Assembly (NCBI GenBank): GCA_016789905.1
Contig: JAEUQC010000063.1
Location: 124,001 to 188,000 of the forward strand
Length of the DNA: 64,000 nt
Direction: 5' to 3'
Source of the DNA: Bryobacterales bacterium
GTDB lineage: Bacteria > Acidobacteriota > Terriglobia > Bryobacterales > Bryobacteraceae
This document shows positions 34,434 through 43,909 of the stretch, piece after piece. Under the pieces are notes generated by a model. The model ran no database searches. It had not been told where the DNA came from and saw only the letters and a program-made list of their open reading frames with translations. The position numbers and the translations under genes are program-made. The stretch's first letter is position 1. The number at the start of each line of letters is the position of its first letter.

Positions 34434-34582
34434 TTGATCGCTCGCTCCACCGTCGCAGGAACTGTTACGTTCCCCGGCTTCAATCCGTCGAACAACCCAC
34501 GAAGACCCTCTCCACTCACGGATCGGGTCTTCGCTTCAAACCGCGTCAAATAGCAGTCGCTGCAATAGAGTCGCTCGGTCAC
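34430..34582 (-). pseudogene. Chimeric remnant: alaX 5' end joined to TIGR03437 3' tail (copy 2)
   Basis: A 50-codon GTG-initiated frame whose first ~30 residues match the alaX product start (MTERLYCSDCYLTRFEAKTR against MTERLYYSDCYLTQFEATTQ). It then switches to 'NVTVPATVERAIK', the tail of the TIGR03437 protein ([11 protein letters not shown]...VELAIE) with about 20 codons deleted. It ends in TGA overlapping the true alaX GTG. It is one step of a tandem duplication of the TIGR03437-alaX junction. No function is expected. Confidence 0.75.
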
Positions 34583-34586
34583 TCGA

Positions 34587-34793
34587 TCACCAGCTCCACC
34601 GAATCGCTGAACATGTTCTTCCCATGTTCAGAAACACCGGAACGTTTGGCACCCGCTCTACCGTCGAAGGAACTGTCACGTTCCCCGGCTTCAATCCGTC
34701 GAACAACCCACGAAGACCCTCTCCGCTCACGGATCGGGTCTTCGCTTCAAACCGCGTCAAATAGCAGTCGTTGTAATGGAGTTGCTCGGTCAC
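34587..34793 (-). pseudogene. Chimeric remnant: alaX 5' end joined to TIGR03437 3' tail (copy 1)
   Basis: A 68-codon frame starting with GTG that overlaps the stop of the intact TIGR03437 gene. It reads '[20 protein letters not shown]' (an alaX start) and then '[20 protein letters not shown]' (a TIGR03437 tail). A 1-base deletion near 34620 moves the frame, so the final '..VELVIE' tail is read in another frame. It is ~90% alike in DNA to copy 2 over the shared ~140 bp. It is a decayed tandem copy, not an expressed gene in its own right. Confidence 0.75.
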
Positions 34794-36532
34794 TCGATCG
34801 CCAGCTCCACCGAATTGCTGAACACGTTGTTCCCCATGTTCAGAAACACCGGAACGTTTGGTCCCCGTTCCACCGTCGAGGGAATTGTCACGTTGATCTG
34901 ATACAGCCCCACAAATCCCGGCGTCAATCCCACGAACAATGGCGTTGTCGCGTCATCGCCGGAAATCGATACGCTGCCAAACTGTAGCTTCGGCATCGGG
35001 TCCACCACGGCCAGCGGAGACGACGGTGCCGCCGTCCCATTCTGCACCGTCGGCGATGTCGGCCCCAGTCCAATTGCGTACATCACCAGCGTGTCGCCCG
35101 CCCGCGCCGGCCGCCCCGCCGCACCCAATACGCTCGTCCGCGGCAGCGGATACGTCCCGTCCTGGTTCACGAATATCCCGTAGTTGCCAATCCCCAGCCG
35201 CAGCATCCGCGGCGCCCGGTTCGCGATCGGTACCGTCACGCCATTCGAACGCAGTCCGTTCGCTTCCACCACCACTGTCGCCGTCCCCACCGCCGCTTCG
35301 TAAGGGATCTGAAAATTAATCTGGCCATAGGAAACGAAATACACCGGCGCCGGCGTGTTGTTCACCAGCACGCGCACTCCGCCCAGCGTCGTTCCCAATG
35401 GGAGTGCGGTCGCGGCCACCGGATCGCCAAACACAAACTGTTCGCCAAATACCGCCGCAATCGTCCCGCGCCCCAACTGGTCGCCGCCCGCGAATGTAGC
35501 GTTGTTCACCACCCCGCCGGAAGTCAACACCGGGTTTCCCTTCGCCACCACCTCAAACGTCACCGGCACTTCCTGCGCCCCGTTCGCCGCGTTGCTATTA
35601 ATCGTCACCGCGCCCGTGTACGTCCCGGGACTCAAACTGCCCGCCGTCGCCTTCACCTGCACAATACTTGTGCCCGCCACCAGTTCCGCGCTCAGCCACC
35701 CCGCGCCGCTTGTCATCGCCGGCGTCACAGACGTTATGTTCAGCGTCCCGCGCCCGCGATTCGTCCCGATCAAATTTGCAATTTGCGTTGGCGCGCCGGC
35801 CGCCGCGCGCAGCGTGACGGCCGCGCTGTTCAGTGAAATAATCGGCTGCGTCGTCACGCGCAGCGTTGCGTTCACTGTCTTGTTGTCCACCGGCTGCGTC
35901 AAGCTCGAAATGCGTAGTGTCCCGTTATAGGTGCCTTCCGCCAGTCCGCCTGGGTTGCGCGCCACCACCGCGTACGGCAGCACAAATGCAAAGCTCCCCT
36001 GGCCTTCAAACGCCAGCGACAGCCAGCTTCCCCCCGTCGCCGTCGACGGTTCCCCGGTCAGCAGCCCGTTCGCCGTCACCCGCACGCTGTCTCTCGATCC
36101 GGCGTCCGGCGTTACATACAAATTCACCGCGTCCGGTATCGCGCCGCCAATCGCCACTGTCACGACAATCGTCTGTGGCGCGTCCAGCGCGTTCGGGTCG
36201 CTCACCAGAATCGAAGCCGTATAGTTTCCCCGTGTTAACGACGCTGTGTTCAACGCCACGTTAATCGGCGTGCACGTCCCGCCGCCGGAACCGAACACCG
36301 AACACGGCCGCGTCGCCCCGGTCGTCGCCACCGCCCACGCCGCCGACGACCGCAGTGTCACGTTCAGCGTGCCGTCCCCGGCATTCGTGTATTCCACCGA
36401 TCGCGTCGGGCCGTTCTGCCCGGTCGCGATCGAAACCGGCCCTATCGTCGTATCGGACAATCGCAGCGCCGGCGCCGCCATTGCAATCGCGGCCGCTAGG
36501 CCGCTCAGAAGAAAACTGCGCATCGGTTTCAT
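34790..36532 (-). CDS. Secreted TIGR03437-type repeat protein
   Basis: A 580-aa exported protein. A signal peptide ([20 protein letters not shown]) is followed by several ~90-residue BACON/Ig-like beta repeats ('[17 protein letters not shown]', '[20 protein letters not shown]', '[20 protein letters not shown]') and the C-terminal ~230-residue domain typical of Solibacter relatives, with '[20 protein letters not shown]', '[17 protein letters not shown]' and the closing '[20 protein letters not shown]'. The function of the family is unknown; surface adhesion or matrix binding is a guess. The ATG at 36532 was chosen because it begins the signal peptide. The 3' end was duplicated downstream together with the alaX start. 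Confidence 0.88.
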   Translation of the reverse strand: MKPMRSFLLSGLAAAIAMAAPALRLSDTTIGPVSIATGQNGPTRSVEYTNAGDGTLNVTLRSSAAWAVATTGATRPCSVFGSGGGTCTPINVALNTASLTRGNYTASILVSDPNALDAPQTIVVTVAIGGAIPDAVNLYVTPDAGSRDSVRVTANGLLTGEPSTATGGSWLSLAFEGQGSFAFVLPYAVVARNPGGLAEGTYNGTLRISSLTQPVDNKTVNATLRVTTQPIISLNSAAVTLRAAAGAPTQIANLIGTNRGRGTLNITSVTPAMTSGAGWLSAELVAGTSIVQVKATAGSLSPGTYTGAVTINSNAANGAQEVPVTFEVVAKGNPVLTSGGVVNNATFAGGDQLGRGTIAAVFGEQFVFGDPVAATALPLGTTLGGVRVLVNNTPAPVYFVSYGQINFQIPYEAAVGTATVVVEANGLRSNGVTVPIANRAPRMLRLGIGNYGIFVNQDGTYPLPRTSVLGAAGRPARAGDTLVMYAIGLGPTSPTVQNGTAAPSSPLAVVDPMPKLQFGSVSISGDDATTPLFVGLTPGFVGLYQINVTIPSTVERGPNVPVFLNMGNNVFSNSVELAIE

Positions 36533-36740
36533 AGACAGGTACCCTTTCACCCTAAAACAATTCTTCCACATTTTGTTTCGGGCACCGGCGCGGACACTTC
36601 CGCCCTGCCGGGTAAATTTCCTTGTTTTGATGGGAGCGCGGGAGCGGCAGGCGGGAATCGCTCGCCGAACGGGCCAAACGATCTACCGGCAGAATAGCAT
36701 CCAAAATTCGGTTTGTACATCACATAATGGTAGGTACCAA

Positions 36741-37406
36741 ATGTTCGGTGCAATCAGGGAACAAATCGACACCATCTTCCGGGAGGACCCGGCCGCGAAA
36801 AGTGTGGTCGAAATTCTGCTCTGTTACCCTGGTCTGCACGCCGTCCTCCTCCATCGCATCGCCCACCCTCTCTACAAGGCCGGCGTTCCCCTGGTTCCGC
36901 GGCTTATTTCGCAAGCCGCCCGCTGGCTTACTGGCATCGAGATTCACCCCGGAGCCACCATCGGCCGACGCTTTTTCATCGATCACGGCATGGGCGTCGT
37001 CATCGGAGAAACCGCTGAAGTGGGTGACGACGTGCTCATCTACCAGGGTGTCACTCTCGGCGGCACCGGCAAGGAATCCGGCAAGCGCCATCCCACCCTC
37101 GGCAACAACGTCGTTGTCGGCGGCGGCGCCAAAGTGCTCGGCAATATCAAAATCGGCGACCACGCCCGCATCGGCGCCGGATCGGTCGTCATCCACTCCG
37201 TTCCTGAAAACAGCACCGTCGTTGGCATCCCAGGAAAAGTCGTCCGCACCCGTGCAGACGCCGCCGAAACCCTCGACCACGGCAAACTCCCAGACCCCGA
37301 AGGCCAGGCCATTGCCGACCTCGCCCGCCGCGTCTCCGAACTCGAAGCGCAAATCAAAGAGCTGACCGAATCTCAGCTCTTGTCCAACAAGTCGCGCGCC
37401 ATGTAA
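36741..37406 (+). CDS. cysE: Serine O-acetyltransferase
   Basis: A 221-aa left-handed beta-helix acyltransferase that makes O-acetylserine from serine and acetyl-CoA for cysteine synthesis. Recognition segments are '[20 protein letters not shown]', '[20 protein letters not shown]', '[20 protein letters not shown]' with the catalytic His, and '[20 protein letters not shown]'. It is a short EpsC/CysE form without the long N-terminal helical domain. A CATAAT element lies just upstream (36723-36728), giving a short leader. Its 3' end overlaps the convergent Nudix gene by 34 bp. Confidence 0.94.
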   Translation: MFGAIREQIDTIFREDPAAKSVVEILLCYPGLHAVLLHRIAHPLYKAGVPLVPRLISQAARWLTGIEIHPGATIGRRFFIDHGMGVVIGETAEVGDDVLIYQGVTLGGTGKESGKRHPTLGNNVVVGGGAKVLGNIKIGDHARIGAGSVVIHSVPENSTVVGIPGKVVRTRADAAETLDHGKLPDPEGQAIADLARRVSELEAQIKELTESQLLSNKSRAM

Positions 37407-37906
37407 AACCCCGCCACCGCGTGCATTTCGGTGATCTCCCCCGCCCGAACTTTTTCCAGCACCTGCCCCCAGTCCATCACCAGCACGGCGTCTATCTCGG
37501 CATCCACGGCGCTCGCCTCCGGCCGGTCGCTGGCAGTCACGTACACCACCGTGCACGTCGCCCGCAGCCACGCCGCCTGCGCGTCGAAAGTCCCCAGTAC
37601 CCGTGCCCCGCTCGCATGGAACCCTGTCTCTTCTTTGAACTCGCGTACCGCCGCCTGCTCCGGCGTCTCCCCGGCGTCAATAAATCCCGCTGGAAAGCCC
37701 AAATGCTCCTTGCCGCTGCCCGGCCGGAACTCCCGCACCAGCACCAGCCCTTTTCGGGTTTCCCCGATCACCAGCACATACGGCGGCTTCTCCACCAGCC
37801 AGTAACTCGCCAGCCGTTTCCCGCCCGCCAGTTCGTAGTCGTTCTCGCGCAGCGTCAGCCACTGGTTCGATAGATGCATTCGGGAATTAAGTAATTTCCA
37901 GGCCAC
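37373..37906 (-). CDS. Nudix hydrolase, ADP-ribose pyrophosphatase-like
   Basis: A 177-aa Nudix protein. The full Nudix box is present: '[20 protein letters not shown]' plus 'TGF', matching GX5EX7REUXEEXGU. The preceding beta strands '[20 protein letters not shown]' are typical of ADP-ribose pyrophosphatases. It hydrolyses a nucleoside diphosphate linked to another group, probably ADP-ribose. The C-terminal tail differs from family average ('[20 protein letters not shown]'). It converges with cysE, overlapping by 34 bp, and its start region faces the sialidase-like gene. Confidence 0.9.
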   Translation of the reverse strand: MAWKLLNSRMHLSNQWLTLRENDYELAGGKRLASYWLVEKPPYVLVIGETRKGLVLVREFRPGSGKEHLGFPAGFIDAGETPEQAAVREFKEETGFHASGARVLGTFDAQAAWLRATCTVVYVTASDRPEASAVDAEIDAVLVMDWGQVLEKVRAGEITEMHAVAGFYMARDLLDKS

Positions 37907-37920
37907 GCAGATAGAATAGC

Positions 37921-38877
37921 GTGGTGAGCAAATTTTTCTTTTTCCTGGCGGCCGTTCCTCTCCTCGCCATCGAAAGCACGCGCATCTGGGACACCGCGCC
38001 CCATAGCGCCTTCACCGACATCATTCGCCACAAAGGCCGTTGGATCTGCACCTTCCGCGAAGGCCGCGGTCACGTATCTTCCGACGGCTCCATCCGCGTC
38101 ATCGCCAGTAAAGACGGCAAAAAATGGGTGTCGCTCGCCGAACTGAAACAGCCCAATCTCGACCTCCGCGATCCCAAGATCACCCTCACTCCCTCCGGTG
38201 AACTGATGATCACCGGCGCCGCCGCCCACCGTGCCCAGGACAATCAGCGCAACGTCGATCACGACTCCATGGTCTGGTTCTCCAAAGACGGCAAAACCTG
38301 GTCTGCGCCCATCAAAATCGGTGACCCCAACTTCTGGCTCTGGCGCGCCACCTGGTACAAAAACCAGTCGCTCATGGTCGGCTACCCCACCAGCGCCGCC
38401 AACACCAACGGCACGCGCCTTTACACCTCCAGCGACGGCCGCAAATTCGACACTCTCGTCCTCTCGCTCGTCGCCGAAGGCTTCCCCAACGAGTCCACGG
38501 TTATCTTCCAGAAGGATGGCACCGCGCTGTGCCTCATGCGCCGGGATGCCAAAGGGTTCAACGGTCTGCTTGGCAGCGCCACGCCGCCCTACAAGGACTG
38601 GAAATGGGCCGATGTTGGCGCCCGCGTCGGCGGCCCGAACTTCATCGAACTGCCCAACGGCCGTCTGATCGGCGTGGTCCGGCTTTATGACGGCAAAACC
38701 CGCACGTCGATTGTCGAGCTCAACGCGAATGGCGGTATCAAGGAGCTCGAAAAACTCCCTTCAAATGGCGATTCGAGCTACGCCGGCATCGCCCTCCACA
38801 AAGGCGAACTATGGATCAGCTACTACAGCTCCCACGAGGGCAAAACGTCCATCTACCTGGCTCGCTGGAAACCCTAG
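37921..38877 (+). CDS. Sialidase-like beta-propeller exo-glycosidase, secreted
   Basis: A 318-aa exported protein. After the signal peptide (VSKFFFFLAAVPLLAIES), it shows the repeating strands of the sialidase/neuraminidase propeller: Asp-box-like 'VIASKDGKKWVSLAEL' and 'MVWFSKDGKTWSAPIKI', then 'RLYTSSDGRKFDTLV'. Basic residues near 'HKGRWICTFREGRGH' may be part of the carboxylate-binding arginine set. It could be an exo-sialidase or another glycoside or sugar-binding propeller of the same superfamily. It starts at a GTG pair (37921/37924) with TAGAAT about 10 bp before it, so the message may be nearly leaderless. Confidence 0.75.
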   Translation: MVSKFFFFLAAVPLLAIESTRIWDTAPHSAFTDIIRHKGRWICTFREGRGHVSSDGSIRVIASKDGKKWVSLAELKQPNLDLRDPKITLTPSGELMITGAAAHRAQDNQRNVDHDSMVWFSKDGKTWSAPIKIGDPNFWLWRATWYKNQSLMVGYPTSAANTNGTRLYTSSDGRKFDTLVLSLVAEGFPNESTVIFQKDGTALCLMRRDAKGFNGLLGSATPPYKDWKWADVGARVGGPNFIELPNGRLIGVVRLYDGKTRTSIVELNANGGIKELEKLPSNGDSSYAGIALHKGELWISYYSSHEGKTSIYLARWKP

Positions 38878-38998
38878 CGCGGCCCCGCCTGCCCAGCACC
38901 GCCGCCAGCGCCCAGCGCCGGCACCGAACCTCCGCCGCGCACTGATAACCCCAACATTGCTTCCACCGCGGACCGAGTATTGAACTCCGCTGCAAACC

Positions 38999-39793
38999 CT
39001 AGCCCCGGGGGATTAGGTCCGTCAACCGCGCCGCCTCGCCCGCCTTCGCCAGCCATCCCATCGATTGCTCTTCCGACGCTCTCTCAATCTTCTGTTGCGC
39101 CCACGCCGGCAACGCCCCGAAGCGCTGTTCCAGCACCACCACCAACGCCTTGCGTATGCCCCGAACTTCCGCCTCCTGTACCGCCGGATACTGATTCCAG
39201 TCGATCGTCACGCCCATCGTCGTTGCCTCCTCTGCAATAATTATCCCAAACTTCCTCAGCCCAGCAAGGATCAACAAATACCGCAGCGCCCGCACCCTCC
39301 GCTGCGTCTCCATTCCCCCAATCCGGCCCAGCACATGACGCACAACTGCGTGCGGATCCTCCATCCCCCCCAGTATCGCCAGCACCTGATCGCCAAACAG
39401 TTCACTGGCCAGCATCGCCTCCGCCCGCCATTCGCGTATGTCCCGCAACGCAAAATCGAACCGCAGCGCCGCCGTCACAAACCCCGGTTCCATCGTCATC
39501 CGCGGCGTCCCAACATAGAGCACCACTTGCCGCACCGGCTTCCGGTAGCGCCGCCACAGCAGCACGTAATACTCGAGCATCCGCAGCCCCATCTCGCCGT
39601 CGTTCGTGCTCTGCAATTCCAAATGCAGCAGCGTCCCATCGGCCAGCAACATCACCAGATCCAGCCGCCGCTCCTGCACCGCCGGCAGTTCGACATTCAA
39701 AAACTCCACCACCGGCACGCCCCCGGCCAATTCCAACAGCAAACTCGTCGGCTGCTTTTGGAAAAACTCCTTCAACGTCGCGTCAAAGTCCAA
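38999..39793 (-). CDS. Rpn family recombination-promoting nuclease/putative transposase
   Basis: A ~264-aa PD-(D/E)XK-type nuclease related to Rpn/YhgA proteins. The core 'VQERRLDLVMLLADGTLLHL' continues with 'ELQSTNDGEMGLRMLEYYVL', giving the D...ExQ catalytic set. The C-terminal 'RALRYLLILAGLRK' and 'EVRGIRKALVVVLEQRFG' helices are family-typical. The frame is open back to an ATG at 39809-39811 inside the adenosine deaminase end, but GAGGAGG at proper spacing points to the TTG at 39793 as the real start. Rpn proteins promote RecA-independent recombination and are often mobile. It follows adenosine deaminase directly. Confidence 0.75.
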   Translation of the reverse strand: MDFDATLKEFFQKQPTSLLLELAGGVPVVEFLNVELPAVQERRLDLVMLLADGTLLHLELQSTNDGEMGLRMLEYYVLLWRRYRKPVRQVVLYVGTPRMTMEPGFVTAALRFDFALRDIREWRAEAMLASELFGDQVLAILGGMEDPHAVVRHVLGRIGGMETQRRVRALRYLLILAGLRKFGIIIAEEATTMGVTIDWNQYPAVQEAEVRGIRKALVVVLEQRFGALPAWAQQKIERASEEQSMGWLAKAGEAARLTDLIPRG

Positions 39794-40691
39794 ATGCGCT
39801 CCTCCTCGCATTCTCCGCCATCTGGCTCAACTCCTGTTCGCTGAAACCCATGCCTTGCGCCGCCTCGAACTCCCCAGCCAGCGTGCACCCAAATATCCCC
39901 GGGTCATCGGAGTTCAACGTCACCATCACCCCTGCCTCGAACAACGCCCGCAACGGGTGTTCCGCCAACGAACGAACCGCGCCCGTCCGCACATTGCTCG
40001 TCGGGCAAACCTCCAGCGCAATCCCTCGGTCCCGCAATTCCCGCAACAACGATGGATCGGAAACTGCTCGTATCCCATGCCCAATCCGGTCCGCCCCCAT
40101 CCGCACCATCTCCCAAACATTCTCGGCGTTCGAAGTCTCCCCGGCGTGCGGCGTGAACTTCAATCCGCCCTCTTTCGCTATCGCCACTGCCCGCGCAAAT
40201 TCCCCAGCCGCCCGCGACGTCTCGTCCCCGCCAATTCCAAACGAAACAATGCCCTCGCCGCCATGCCGCACGGCCCACTTTGCCACCCGCTCCGCCGGCT
40301 CCCCGCCAAACTGCCGCACCACGTCCACGTTCCACCGCACCGTCAACGGCGCCTGCCCGCTCGCCTCCCGCAGCGCCCCCCAAACCTCGTCCAAGCTTTG
40401 CCGCTTCCACTCCACCACCCCCGCCGAAAAAATAACTTCGGCGTATCGCACGCCCTGCCCCGCCAGCGAATCGAACAGCGCCGAAGCCGCCATCGCATAA
40501 TGCTCCGGCGTCTGCAATCGCCGCACCGCCCCCTTGAATGCCTCAATAAAACCGGCAAAACTGTCGAAGCGATACAACCCCCGCGCCTCTTCCAAAGTCA
40601 ACGTCGAATCCAGCCGGCACAACAACTCCGGCTCCATCGATCCCTCCAGGTGTACATGCAGTTCCGTATCGGCTTGAATCACTGTTGCCAT
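39783..40691 (-). CDS. add: Adenosine deaminase
   Basis: A 302-aa deaminase, on the short side. Zinc and catalytic residues are visible in 'LHVHLEGSMEPELLCRL' (HxH), 'FTPHAGETSNAENVWEMV' (His/Glu), 'DRIGHGIRAV' (His) and 'VMVTLNSDDPGIFGCTLAGE' (Asp-Asp). It converts adenosine (or another 6-aminopurine) to inosine. The ATG at 40689-40691 gives the family N-terminus; the frame is open further upstream but that is a shadow of glgB. glgB starts divergently only 9 bp away. Confidence 0.9.
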   Translation of the reverse strand: MATVIQADTELHVHLEGSMEPELLCRLDSTLTLEEARGLYRFDSFAGFIEAFKGAVRRLQTPEHYAMAASALFDSLAGQGVRYAEVIFSAGVVEWKRQSLDEVWGALREASGQAPLTVRWNVDVVRQFGGEPAERVAKWAVRHGGEGIVSFGIGGDETSRAAGEFARAVAIAKEGGLKFTPHAGETSNAENVWEMVRMGADRIGHGIRAVSDPSLLRELRDRGIALEVCPTSNVRTGAVRSLAEHPLRALFEAGVMVTLNSDDPGIFGCTLAGEFEAAQGMGFSEQELSQMAENARRSAFGL

Positions 40692-40700
40692 AATAGCTGC

Positions 40701-42902
40701 ATGATCCCAGCCGAGTTGAGTGCAGAGATTGACGCCATCGTTGGGGGCTACCACGCCGACCCCTTCCGCATCCTGGGCCCGCACGCAATCGGCGATGAAT
40801 GGGTCGTCCGCGCCTTCCTCCCCCACGCCGCCTCCGCCGCCATCCAACTCTCCAACGGCCGCGTCGAAATGGAACGCCTCCACCCCGCCGGCTTCTTCGC
40901 CGTTCAACTCCTCGGAGCCCCCCACAAATACAAGCTCGCCATCCAGTCCGTCTACGGCCACGAAGAGGTCATCGACGATCCCTACCGCTTCGGCCCCATC
41001 ATCACTAACTTCGATCTTCACCTCCACACCGAAGGCACTCTCCACCGCGCCTGGGAAACTTTCGGCGCCCATCCCCAAGTCATCGACGGCGTGAGCGGCG
41101 TCCGCTTCGCCGTCTGGGCGCCCTCGGCTCTCAACGTCACCGTCACCGGCATCTTCAACGATTGGGACACCCGCCGCCATCCCATGCGCCTCCGCGATGG
41201 CGGCGTCTGGGAACTCTTCATCCCCGGCATCCAGTCCGGCGATGTCTACAAATACCGCGTCAAATCTCAATACAACGACTACGAACAGTTAAAGTGCGAT
41301 CCCTACGCCTTCCGCGCCGAAGTCCCGCCCAAAACCGCCAGCGTCGTCCACCGGTGGACCGGTTACCAGTGGAACGACGGTGCCTGGATGTCTCAGCGCG
41401 CTAACACCCACTGGCTCGAAGCTCCCATGAGCGTCTACGAAGTCCACCTCGAAAGCTGGATGAAAAACGACCTCGGCGATCCTCTCTCCTACCGTCAACT
41501 CGCCCACACTCTCGTCGAATACGTCCGCCGTCTCCACTACACCCACATCGAACTCATGCCCATCATGGAGCACCCCTATTCTGGCTCCTGGGGCTATCAG
41601 GTCACCGGCTTCTTCGCCGCCACCTCTCGCTTCGGCACTCCCGAAGACTTCATGTTCTTCATCGACGCCTGCCACCAGGCCGGCATCGGCGTCCTCCTCG
41701 ATTGGGTCCCCGGCCACTTCCCCAAAGACGCCCACGGCCTCGCCTGGTTCGACGGCACCGCTCTCTACGAACACGCCGACCCCCGCCAAGGGGAACACCG
41801 CGGCTGGGGCACCAATGTCTTTAACTACGGCCGCAACGAAGTCCGGACCTTCCTCGTCTCCAACGCCATTTTTTGGCTCGAACAGTTCCACATCGATGGT
41901 CTTCGCGTTGACGCTGTTGCCTCCATGCTCTTCCTCGATTACGGACGCGAAGCCGATGGCGATTGGATCCCCAACCAATTTGGCGGCCGCGAAAATCTCG
42001 ACGCCGTCGAGTTCCTGAAACAGTTCAACATCGCCGCCCACAGAGTCCCAGGCGCCATCACCATCGCCGAAGAGTCCACCTCCTTCGGTGCCGTCACCCA
42101 CCCCGTCTACATGGGCGGCCTCGGCTTCACCATGAAGTGGAACATGGGCTGGATGCACGACATGTTCAACTACTTCAAACTGGAGCCCATCTTCCGCCGC
42201 TTCAACCAGACCAACATCACCTTCTCTCTCCTCTACGCTTTCACCGAAAATTTCCTCCTCCCCATCTCGCACGACGAAGTCGTCCACGGCAAAAGCTCGC
42301 TGATCGGCAAAATGCCCGGCGATGAATGGCAGCGCTTCGCCAACGTCCGCGCCTTTCTCGGCTATATGTACGGCCACCCCGGCAAAAAGCTTCTATTCAT
42401 GGGGCAGGAACTCGGCCCCTACGAAGAGTGGAACTGGCAAACCCAAATCCGCTGGGAACTTTTGGACTACGATTTCCATCGAAGGTTGCAGGCCCTCGTC
42501 GCCGAACTCAACAAACTCTACAAATCCGAACCCGCGCTCTACGAGGTCGACAACAGCCATACCGGCTTCGAATGGATCGATTTCCGCGACGTCGACGCCT
42601 CCGTCATCGCCTTCCAGCGCCGCGCCAAAAATCCCGAGGACTTCCTGGTGTTCGTCTGCAACTTCACTCCCGTACCCCGCTACCAATACCGCATCGGCGT
42701 CCCTCGCGACGGTAACTACACCGAACTGCTCAATACGGATTCCAACATCTTCGGCGGCTCCAACATGGGTAACTTCGGCTGGCGCAACGCCGATCCCATC
42801 AAGTCCCACGGCCACAACTTCAGCCTCTCGCTAACACTGCCCCCGCTCTCCGTCGTCATCTTCAAGCCCGAAAAGCCCGAAGCGCCCGTAACACCGGAAT
42901 GA
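40701..42902 (+). CDS. glgB: 1,4-alpha-glucan branching enzyme
   Basis: A 733-aa GH13 branching enzyme. The N-terminal CBM48 modules carry 'HADPFRILGPH' and 'GVSGVRFAVWAPSALNVTVT'. The catalytic barrel includes 'VYEVHLESWMKN', 'GVLLDWVPGHFPKDAHGL', the nucleophile strand 'IDGLRVDAVASMLFLDYGR', the acid/base strand 'AITIAEESTSFGAVT' and 'FLLPISHDEVVHGKSSLIGK'. It moves oligoglucan chains to alpha-1,6 branches in glycogen. The ATG at 40701 gives the normal family start. No ribosome site is visible and CATAAT lies 7-12 bp before the ATG, suggesting a leaderless message. The next gene overlaps by 4 bp. Confidence 0.93.
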   Translation: MIPAELSAEIDAIVGGYHADPFRILGPHAIGDEWVVRAFLPHAASAAIQLSNGRVEMERLHPAGFFAVQLLGAPHKYKLAIQSVYGHEEVIDDPYRFGPIITNFDLHLHTEGTLHRAWETFGAHPQVIDGVSGVRFAVWAPSALNVTVTGIFNDWDTRRHPMRLRDGGVWELFIPGIQSGDVYKYRVKSQYNDYEQLKCDPYAFRAEVPPKTASVVHRWTGYQWNDGAWMSQRANTHWLEAPMSVYEVHLESWMKNDLGDPLSYRQLAHTLVEYVRRLHYTHIELMPIMEHPYSGSWGYQVTGFFAATSRFGTPEDFMFFIDACHQAGIGVLLDWVPGHFPKDAHGLAWFDGTALYEHADPRQGEHRGWGTNVFNYGRNEVRTFLVSNAIFWLEQFHIDGLRVDAVASMLFLDYGREADGDWIPNQFGGRENLDAVEFLKQFNIAAHRVPGAITIAEESTSFGAVTHPVYMGGLGFTMKWNMGWMHDMFNYFKLEPIFRRFNQTNITFSLLYAFTENFLLPISHDEVVHGKSSLIGKMPGDEWQRFANVRAFLGYMYGHPGKKLLFMGQELGPYEEWNWQTQIRWELLDYDFHRRLQALVAELNKLYKSEPALYEVDNSHTGFEWIDFRDVDASVIAFQRRAKNPEDFLVFVCNFTPVPRYQYRIGVPRDGNYTELLNTDSNIFGGSNMGNFGWRNADPIKSHGHNFSLSLTLPPLSVVIFKPEKPEAPVTPE

Positions 42903-43480
42903 ACCGCGCCGCGCTCATCAACCTGTCCCTGCTCGCCCTCTTCGGCCTGCAGCACAGCCTCATGGCGCGCCAGTCGTTCAAACAAATTGTCAATATTCCC
43001 AGGCCCCGCCGCGCCTTCGCGCTCGCCACCCTCGCCGTCCTCGCCGTCATGGCCCTCTTCTGGCAGCCCATGCCCGAACTTGCCTGGCACTTCAAGGGCG
43101 CCATCGCCATCGGCCTCTACATCGTCTGGACCTTCGGCCTTCAACTCATCCTCTTCGGCGCCATGTCCATTAACGCGCGGGAGCTGCTCGGCCTCGCCGA
43201 ACCAGCCCCGCCAGAATTCCACACGCCATTCCTCTACACCATCGTGCGCCATCCCATTTATCTGGGCGCCATCATGGTCCTCTGGGCCGCGCCCCGCATG
43301 ACGCACGGCCGCCTCCTCTTCGCCGCCGCCATGACGCTCTATATCCTCATCGGAATTCAGTTTGAGGAGCGCGATCTCGAACGTACCTTCGGCGAAGTCT
43401 ACCGGGTCTACAAGCAGCGTGTGCCGATGCTTATCCCTTCACTTCAAAAACCACTTCCACCTCAACCGCCGCCCCAGTAG
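42899..43480 (+). CDS. NnrU/isoprenylcysteine methyltransferase-like membrane protein
   Basis: A 193-aa membrane protein with four to five helices. The C-terminal signature 'FLYTIVRHPIYLGAIMVLWA' and 'EERDLERTFGEVYRVYKQRV' is that of the ICMT/NnrU/phospholipid methyltransferase group, with the RHPxYxG and EExxL motifs that bind SAM. The substrate is unknown. It overlaps glgB by ATGA and may be co-transcribed. Its 3' end overlaps the convergent RidA-family gene by 50 bp, and the last ~10 residues are Pro/Gln-rich. Confidence 0.82.
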   Translation: MNRAALINLSLLALFGLQHSLMARQSFKQIVNIPRPRRAFALATLAVLAVMALFWQPMPELAWHFKGAIAIGLYIVWTFGLQLILFGAMSINARELLGLAEPAPPEFHTPFLYTIVRHPIYLGAIMVLWAAPRMTHGRLLFAAAMTLYILIGIQFEERDLERTFGEVYRVYKQRVPMLIPSLQKPLPPQPPPQ

Positions 43481-43871
43481 GCAGCGACGCAAATCCCAGC
43501 GCCGACCGCGCATGGTACCCATCGCCCGTCTTCCCAAACACCTCGTGCAGCAGGTCCGAAGCGCCATTGATCACCAGGTGCTGCTCAATAAATTCCGGCG
43601 CCGAATTCACACATCCAAGAACTTTAATCACGCGCAACCCGTCCAGCGTGCCATGCGTGTTCCACACCGAATTCAGGATCTTCGCCGCGCATTCCCTCGC
43701 CGCCGCGTAGCCCTCTTCCGTCGTCAAACCCCCGCCCAGCTTGCCTTTCAGCGTGCTCACATGCCCGGAGCTGAGCAGTTGATTGCCCGACCGTATGCAC
43801 AGGTTCAAATACCCCGGCGTCTGTTTCTCAAACACGATTCCAAGCTGTTGTGCTGTCTCTTGCGGCGTCAT
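43431..43871 (-). CDS. RidA family protein (enamine/imine deaminase-like)
   Basis: A 146-aa protein of the RidA/YjgF superfamily, YjgH-like subgroup. Recognition segments are 'GNQLLSSGHVSTLKGKLGGG', 'LNSVWNTHGTLDGLRVIKVL', 'APEFIEQHLVINGASDLLHE' and 'ARSALGFASLPTGAAVEVEV'. Canonical members hydrolyse reactive 2-aminoacrylate-type intermediates using an arginine near 'HARSALG'; that residue is present here. The substrate of this subgroup is unknown. It converges with the membrane methyltransferase gene (50-bp overlap). Confidence 0.88.
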   Translation of the reverse strand: MTPQETAQQLGIVFEKQTPGYLNLCIRSGNQLLSSGHVSTLKGKLGGGLTTEEGYAAARECAAKILNSVWNTHGTLDGLRVIKVLGCVNSAPEFIEQHLVINGASDLLHEVFGKTGDGYHARSALGFASLPTGAAVEVEVVFEVKG

Positions 43872-43909
43872 AGGTGTGAGCTACCAAGATATTCGGCTAT
43901 GATCTCTCT

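Noticed and set aside
39783..41270. 495-aa version of adenosine deaminase starting inside glgB
   Set aside because: The first ~190 residues are antisense to glgB and acidic low-complexity; the family start is the ATG at 40691.
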